Shown here: in pieces, positions 58,265-64,000 of the stretch
Numbering within the stretch: the stretch's first letter is position 1
How the letters are laid out: every line of letters starts with the position of its first letter
Source of the DNA: Pyronema omphalodes
Taxonomy: Eukaryota > Ascomycota > Pezizomycetes > Pezizales > Pyronemataceae
Assembly (NCBI GenBank): GCA_024516155.1
Contig: JAJJXM010000011.1
Span: 398,501 to 462,500, forward strand
Reading direction: 5' to 3'
Length of the DNA: 64,000 nucleotides
Notes under the pieces: generated by a model
What the model was told of the DNA's origin: nothing
Seen by the model: the letters and a program-made list of their open reading frames with translations, nothing else
The model's database searches: none
Position numbers and translations under genes: made by a program

Positions 58265-59708
58265 TTAATCCTCCGTTTTTGCGGTTGCGATGGCTGATTT
58301 AGATTCTTGTGCATCTGCTTCCCCAGCTTCAACCTTGGCCTCCTGAGATACCTCTTTTCCTACACCATCGGCGTCCTTCATATCAGCCTCCAACTCCTTA
58401 GGCACTTCGAGCGCTTCATTAGATGGCTCTTCTTTAGGTATCTGCGAAAGACTCTTTTCTGCCTCCATGGCTGCCTCTAGAAAAGCCTCCTCGTCGTCAT
58501 CGAGGCCAAAGTCTTCTTCTTTTGGTTCGCTTTGGGCTTTCTCCTTTTCTACAACCTTGCCGTTCTCTTTCTTCCCTAGTAGACCCACGGGTTTATTCCC
58601 GTGTAAACTCCAGTCAATAGGTCCTCTCTCACCATACCTAGAGAACAGCCATTCGTTTGCCTTTTTGAAGTGTGCACACTCGAACTATCCACCACATATG
58701 CTATTAGCCTCCTTTCCGCCCCGGAATCTTGAGTGTTCAAAAGATGGCATACTCACAAATCCTCTCCTAGCACTTAACGGGCTTGGATGCACACTTTTGA
58801 GTATGTGATGTCTCTCCTTATCAATACCAGCTACTCTCTTCTCCGCATGCGCTCCCCATGCCATAAATACAACACCTCCCTTCCTCTTCTCTGCTACCAG
58901 GTTCAAGACTCTACTCGTCAACTTATGCCAGCCAATCTCCGCATGGCTTCCTGCTTGATGCGCGCGAACAGTTAATGATGCATTTAACATCAACACTCCA
59001 CGCTCAGCCCAGGGAATCAAGCAGCCACCATTATCTGGGGGTGGTACGAAGTCCGGGAAGTCGATCTTGAGGCACTTGTAGATATTCTTAAGACTCGGAG
59101 GTGCTGGGGTCGGTGGTATTACGGAAAACGAAAGGCCATGTGCTTGTTTTGGTCCATCTATTTCATCGTAAGCTTGTTGTATCAGTACTTCCGGTGCTTT
59201 ATTCGGCACACTCACGGTACGGATCCTGCCCCAAAATCACAACCTTGACATTATCCAGAGGACAGTATCGACTCCAGCTGTAAATATCCTTACTGGGTGG
59301 ATAAACTACTCCACTTTCCTTTTTAAGATATTCCTTCACCTTTGCAAACCAATCTGAAACGAGATCGTCTTTCAGGACTGCGAGCCAGCTTTCATGCATA
59401 GTCTCAATTTCGAGGGCTAATAACTCCCGCTTCTCAGGGGTGAGAGACGCAACCCATTTTTCTTTATTGAACTTCTGAGTAGTAGCGGAAACAGGGAGGC
59501 CATTGCTCGTAGTTGTAGCCGGAGCTGATGGTGATGAAGAAGCCGGTGCGGGTGCAAAGAAGCTGGTGATTGCGCGAGATTTTTTGGCTGCAGAGTCTTG
59601 GGAATCGACGGCTTTCCGTTTGATAGCAGGCGCCATTATTGCTGTGAAATATCGAACCCAAGGGCGAGAGTATGAGGAGAGAGGGAGTATGTGGACGGGA
59701 CGGGGCAT
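58265..59708 (-). CDS. UNG1: Uracil-DNA glycosylase (family 1), two possible starts
   Basis: Exons 59708-59216, 59157-58757 and 58684-58265. The enzyme removes uracil from DNA as the first step of base-excision repair. The ATG at 59708 gives 437 residues; the in-frame ATG at 59636 (MAPAIKRK) gives 413. The 24-residue extension is basic and rich in Ser and aromatic residues without acids, so it could be a mitochondrial targeting sequence; family members often make two forms this way. Numbering from the inner start, the water-activating loop GQDPYHG is at 136-142, split by intron 1 after Tyr140. The leucine-intercalation loop HPSPLS is at 264-269. A KRKAVDSQ.AAKKSR stretch near the N-terminus looks like a nuclear signal. 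An acidic tail of about 105 residues (309-413) follows the catalytic fold and is unusual for the family. Confidence 0.94.
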
Positions 59709-61082
59709 GCAACGATGTATTCGGGTATACCGCGTAAAGTAATCCGACTGACGCAGCCGCAGAAGCTTGCTTTTTCGTGTTCGGAGCGCGTGATTGGCGA
59801 GGGACGCGAACAACGCGTCTGGGCCGCGCCGATCACACTTGGGTGGTTGTTAGTATCCTTTCGTCTGGTAAATTTAGTGGCCGCGATCCTTGGCAACAGT
59901 ACTCGTACCGAGTCGTACGTACCACCTTGGCACGAGTAGGGGGGCAGGGGAGCTGATGATCGGGATTAGTGAGCCACATCCAATAAGTTTCAGGGGTGTA
60001 AGTTCCCTTCTGAACCAACGTTCAGTAACTCAGAAGATGAGGAGGAAGAAGAAGATAGGATACTCTATGAAGGTCTTGATGAGTTTGGCACTAGGTTAAT
60101 ATCGGCCGGAATCAATTCAACCTCCTGCCAATATACTCGATGACTTGATCTCTTTTGAACATCCCACACAGCAGCATGACTGAAGAGCAACAATACCCGT
60201 AAACTTCTACGAGGAGCTCTGTGCTGCTAGCAAAGACCCTACTATAGATCATTTGCATAGGCAGGATAACTTCAATAACATCGGAAGGAACGTATGCAGT
60301 ATATTACATGTTTGGATGGTGGCCATGAGCATCAGCCCAGCTTTCAGCTCGGTATAGTGATTCTAGAATGTAATTAGCTACGTTTATACTCTCTTTGATC
60401 AAGAGGCTGTTCTGCCAATTCTGGTCCTTTTCAAAACATCAATGTCCTGGTGGTCCTGAAATTCAACGCTGGAAAGGTCCTAATGTTGCCTGGGTGATAG
60501 TAGTCTTTGGTCTTATTATATACATGGGGGAAAAGGAGGGGGTTCTTCAGCACTAAAGACATATAAGATAACTGCACAACGCGAATGCAGGTTTACTCAT
60601 GGTTGTGGTGTTTTGGGAATTATACATCTCTGATGGCCCTTCTATGTGATGAGTACTTATGTCCAACAGAACAAAGCTCCTCCTCCGGCAAACCATTGAT
60701 GTATGTCATCATCCATTTCTTACTAACTTATACCAAGCGTCAAATATTTGTCAAGCTCACCGGATACATGACCGTAAGAACTCTTTTTTCAAGTTTCAGA
60801 AAGGCCCATTTGCTCAAACTTACCGGCCTCTGTAGCTATGTAGCCTCTCAAAACTTCTGGTAGGCATCAACCACCAGGCCATTATGATAGCCTTGTTTCT
60901 CTGCATTAATATACCGCTTTGATATAGCGCAAAAACAGGATTTCAGCACGAGTATTCAAAATTGTGCGAGTTATGGTAAAAAACTGCGTGGACGGGTGGA
61001 AATCTGAGCTCGGAGTTACATAACAGGATGTAATTATAATACATCACTCGATATACTCAGTAGCCGATGACGGCATTTTGAA
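59709..61082. other. Intergenic upstream of the UNG gene
   Basis: Promoter of UNG and AT-rich sequence with no recognisable gene. Confidence 0.45.
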
Positions 61083-61182
61083 GTTGCTAAGACCTTTTCA
61101 AGGTGTTACCTATATTAAGTGCCTGGAAATGTGTTGCTAAGACCCTTTCAAGGTGTTACCTATATTAAGTGCCTGGAAATGT
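61083..61182. repeat. Tandem duplication of a 50-bp unit
   Basis: Copies at 61083-61132 and 61133-61182 begin GTTGCTAAGACC and end GGAAATGT; they differ by one C/T change. Confidence 0.97.
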
Positions 61183-62184
61183 ATGTAATTGGGTAAAAAT
61201 GAAGTCTAATGCTTTATTGTATAATTGTACCCGACTTTGTCCCATCATATAATTTAAGTTTCAAGACAGCCGCCTGCCACGAAGCTCCGAATATCTTTTA
61301 ATGGTTACAGTTAGAATTAGCCATAATAGAACTCTTAATCCTACACCTAACCCTAACCTTATCATAGAAAGTCCTGGAAGTTAGCTTTTATTATTTCTAT
61401 GTTTGGATGGTATGGAGCCTGTCATATTTAACGTAACATTGAAGTATAATTGCCGTGTGCTTTGAGCTGGAACATCGTCAGTACCTGAAGTTCAAAGGAG
61501 AAGCGAACCCAGCCTAATCGTATCATCGTAATGACTGAAAAAATGGGATGGAGCACTAGAAGTTGAATTGAGAAAGCTCGAGCCTTAATGTACGAGATGC
61601 CGACGCCCGAGAGAAATGTCCCGAAAAGGTTAATCATTGACTCGGATAATGTTTAACCTGGTGGTTCTGAGCCTATAAGAGTGATTTCCGATGCAGTGTC
61701 TAAGGACCGCGCGTGAGTCCCAGTACAAGAAAGATTTGTTCAGCGACCTTCAAACTCAATCAACCTTGGCAGAGACTGCAAAGGCTGTCTCTGAGCTGGT
61801 AAATATGTTAAATAGGGAATAATCAAGAATATCAGTCGACTTCGTTCGCCGGACATTGAAAAAGCAGGAGACCGAAAACAACGGTTCACACTAAATACGA
61901 TGGGAAGACAATAAAAACTCATTTAGAGGCTGAGGATTTGGGGAATCCTATCCCTCACGAAGTCACTTTGTATCCAGAGTACTTCTTAGTAAGCACGTAC
62001 TCCGTACATGCACGATAAGCGCATTCCAAGAATGCGGGGTCAGAGAGCCTCTCGTACAACACAACATCAACGGGAGTCTCCACCCTTAGTTCAGCGATAA
62101 CTATCTCTGCGTCATCGTCACATTGTTCAACCACAGACTGAGCGTTTCCGAATCCGCTGCCGCTGTTCAGCAACGATATAAGCT
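61183..62184. other. Intergenic upstream of the NLR gene
   Basis: No recognisable gene. A short CCTAACCCTAACC run at 61344-61358 resembles a telomere repeat but is too short to mean more. Confidence 0.45.
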
Positions 62185-64000
62185 ATGGACGCTTTTACTA
62201 TCTCCACTGGAGTCGCGGGCTTCCTCAGCCTTGCTTTGGAGATAACGAAAATCCTAAAGTCCTATGTCAACGGTGTCAAGTTCGCCCCGGAGGAAGCGCA
62301 CACCCTTCTGGTAAACGTTACAGCGCTATGTCATGTCCTGGAACAGCTCGTACGATTTCTTCGGAAAGACTACAAGGGGAACTTTGCGAACACCTCAGCC
62401 ATGGTCGCCGCTATCGAGGCCTGCAAAGATCAGATAACGCAGCTGTACAAGAAGATCGAAAACATTGAAGTGAGCTCCGATAAAAGCAAGATTACGCAGG
62501 TCATGGAACGGTTGAAATGGCCGCTTCGCAAGGAAGATTACGACAGCACTATCTCAACGGTCCAGCGCTTCACGCAGACGTTTCAGTTTTCTTTGACCAT
62601 CTCAAACTGGTAAGATGACTCTGTCCGATTTCCAAGCCAGTCGACGGAATATCAGCACTTCTGGCAGATTGAGCTGGTACCATTCTACTGAATGAGAAAT
62701 AAATAAATAAATAAAGAAATACCCTTATACTAGCTTTATAGCCTCATCCTCCAATTTCCTGTCTTGCTAATATCCTGGTCCAATAGACAGACTACTTTCT
62801 AACGTAGTAACAGTGCACTACTTGCAAAGACATCTGAAGAGGTTGTGACCGAGCTCAAAGCAAGGGAGAATAAAATGGAGCAGACCCTTCAAAGCTTCGG
62901 ATCAATGCAATTTCCGGGAATGGAATCGCTATTGACGGAATCGAAGAAGCAATTGGATTTCCTGGGCGATGTGATCAAAACTCTAGAGCTTGGGCAGGAA
63001 ACACAGCAGAAGATTTTGGTTGTCATGCAGGATACAAACAAGATAGTGAATGGTTGTTTCCCGAAACAGCTCTGGCTCTTTGATTGATGCAAGCTGATCC
63101 GAAGCTTAGATCAAGAAATGGAGTCATTACTTCAGTGGATTTCACCCTTGGAACCCCAGACAAGGCAACAGGACATACGATCGAAACGCCTGCAAAATAC
63201 CGGAAATTGGTTCTTGGACGGCGAAATATTCCGAAACTGGCGAGACAATCTTCATGAAGTCAATATCTTCGGATGCTACGGGAGCCCAGGGGTAGGCAAA
63301 ACCTTCATCAGGTACGTGGAAACAAGAGAAATCAAATTACATGGATGTAGCAGATGCTAAAAATTCCTGCGGAACAATAGCTCTCTTGTGATAGACCATC
63401 TCTCTAGCTTTGCCGGCGATACATCATGTGTGGCCTACATCTACTGCGACTACCGGGACCGAAAGGAGCAAACTGCTGTCAATATGATAGGCGGTCTCCT
63501 CAAGCAAGCAATCACCGCATCACAGACAGGCTCTTCGAACGCCATTGAGCCTTTGCTCAAGAAAAAGAAGAGCCGACAGGCAATTGAAATAAAGGATGCC
63601 ATTCATGCTTTGTCGGGACTCATCCGTGGCTTTGATGAAACCTACATCTGTATCGATGCACTTGACGAATGCAACGAGACGGATAGAAGACAGCTCATTC
63701 AGTATCTGGCAGAACTATCATCTGTCTCCAATCAGAAGGATACGGTACCAGTCCGGTTGTTCTTCACTGGTAGACCTTCTATGGAAAAATATGTCCAATC
63801 ACACACTTCTGTCGAGCCGAAGATCCCCTTGATGGTGAGGCTGGAGGCAAGCACCGAGGATATCGCGGCATACATCGCTCATAAAATTAGTGAGGACAAA
63901 AAGGTAGCAATGAATGATAATTTTAAAGAAGAAATTATCAAGGAAATTTTGTCTGCATCTCAAAACATGTTTGTAATCCGTTTTGGCTTGTCTCGTTTTT
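62185..64000 (+). CDS. HELL-NACHT STAND/NLR receptor, 5' part (cut by window end)
   Basis: Exons 62185-62609, 62814-63052, 63110-63311 and 63381 onward; a donor-like GTAATC at 63973 probably opens another intron, and the gene leaves the window. Residues 1 to about 140 resemble the fungal N-terminal HeLo-like domain of STAND proteins (starts MDAFTISTGVAGFLSLALEI, a hydrophobic N-terminal helix). HeLo/HELL domains are thought to damage membranes and cause cell death when the receptor is triggered. A coiled linker follows (KTSEEVVTELKARENKMEQT). Then comes the WISPLEPQTRQQDI lead-in and the NACHT NTPase: Walker A GSPGVGKT, CVAYIYCDYRD, Walker B YICIDALDECNE and the sensor segment RLFFTGRPS. The C-terminal repeat domain (ankyrin, WD40 or TPR) would lie outside. 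Intron 2 (63053-63109, donor GTTGTT) is the least certain junction. Confidence 0.85.

Overview
The window is nuclear DNA of a filamentous ascomycete fungus (Pezizomycotina). Almost every gene is split by short introns (about 45-205 bp, most under 110 bp) with GT..AG ends and CTAAC/CTAAT-like branch sites. The protein families are typically fungal: a CRH-type GH16 cell-wall transglycosidase, an RCR-family protein, an ALR/MNR2-type CorA transporter, a PDI ending in HDEL and a HELL-NACHT STAND receptor. I cannot fix the class from sequence alone. The loose spacing (14 protein genes in 64 kb) and the many mini- and microsatellites are notable.

Layout. 0.3-1.7 kb (-): Golgi-type membrane protein resembling a glycosyltransferase. 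2.3-3.4 kb (-): prohibitin-2. 4.6-7.1 kb (+): CorA Mg2+ transporter. 8.0-10.3 kb: decayed ankyrin-repeat gene split by a 1377-bp hAT transposon with a perfect 8-bp target duplication. 11.5-13.5 kb (-): TPT/SLC35C2-like transporter. 15.4-18.75 kb (+): BUB1 checkpoint kinase. 22.1-23.8 kb (+): PDI. 24.6 kb (+): tRNA-Lys(CTT). 27.6-29.2 kb (-): GRASP/Grh1. 32.9-34.3 kb (+): CRH-type GPI protein. 34.3-45.1 kb: a 10.9-kb stretch without a recognisable gene, holding large satellites and a 321-bp hAT-type MITE. 45.1-47.2 kb (+): conserved-looking protein of unknown function. 49.3-50.5 kb (-): trimethylguanosine synthase TGS1. 50.9-51.6 kb (-): MICOS subunit (Mic26/27, ApoO-like). 53.5-54.1 kb (+): RCR-like protein. 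54.8-55.9 kb: about 1.07-kb element with long terminal inverted repeats. 58.3-59.7 kb (-): uracil-DNA glycosylase. 62.2 kb to the edge (+): STAND/NLR receptor with an N-terminal HeLo-like domain and a NACHT NTPase, cut by the window end.

The genes do not form a pathway cluster. They are mostly single housekeeping genes: PDI and GRASP in the secretory route, CRH and RCR in wall and surface, prohibitin and MICOS in the mitochondrial inner membrane, and BUB1, UNG and TGS1 in nuclear functions. The accessory parts are the NLR gene, the ankyrin-gene relic, three DNA-transposon-like elements and the satellite-rich gene-poor block. Exon borders were set by reading frame, splice consensus and family alignment from memory; no transcript data were available.
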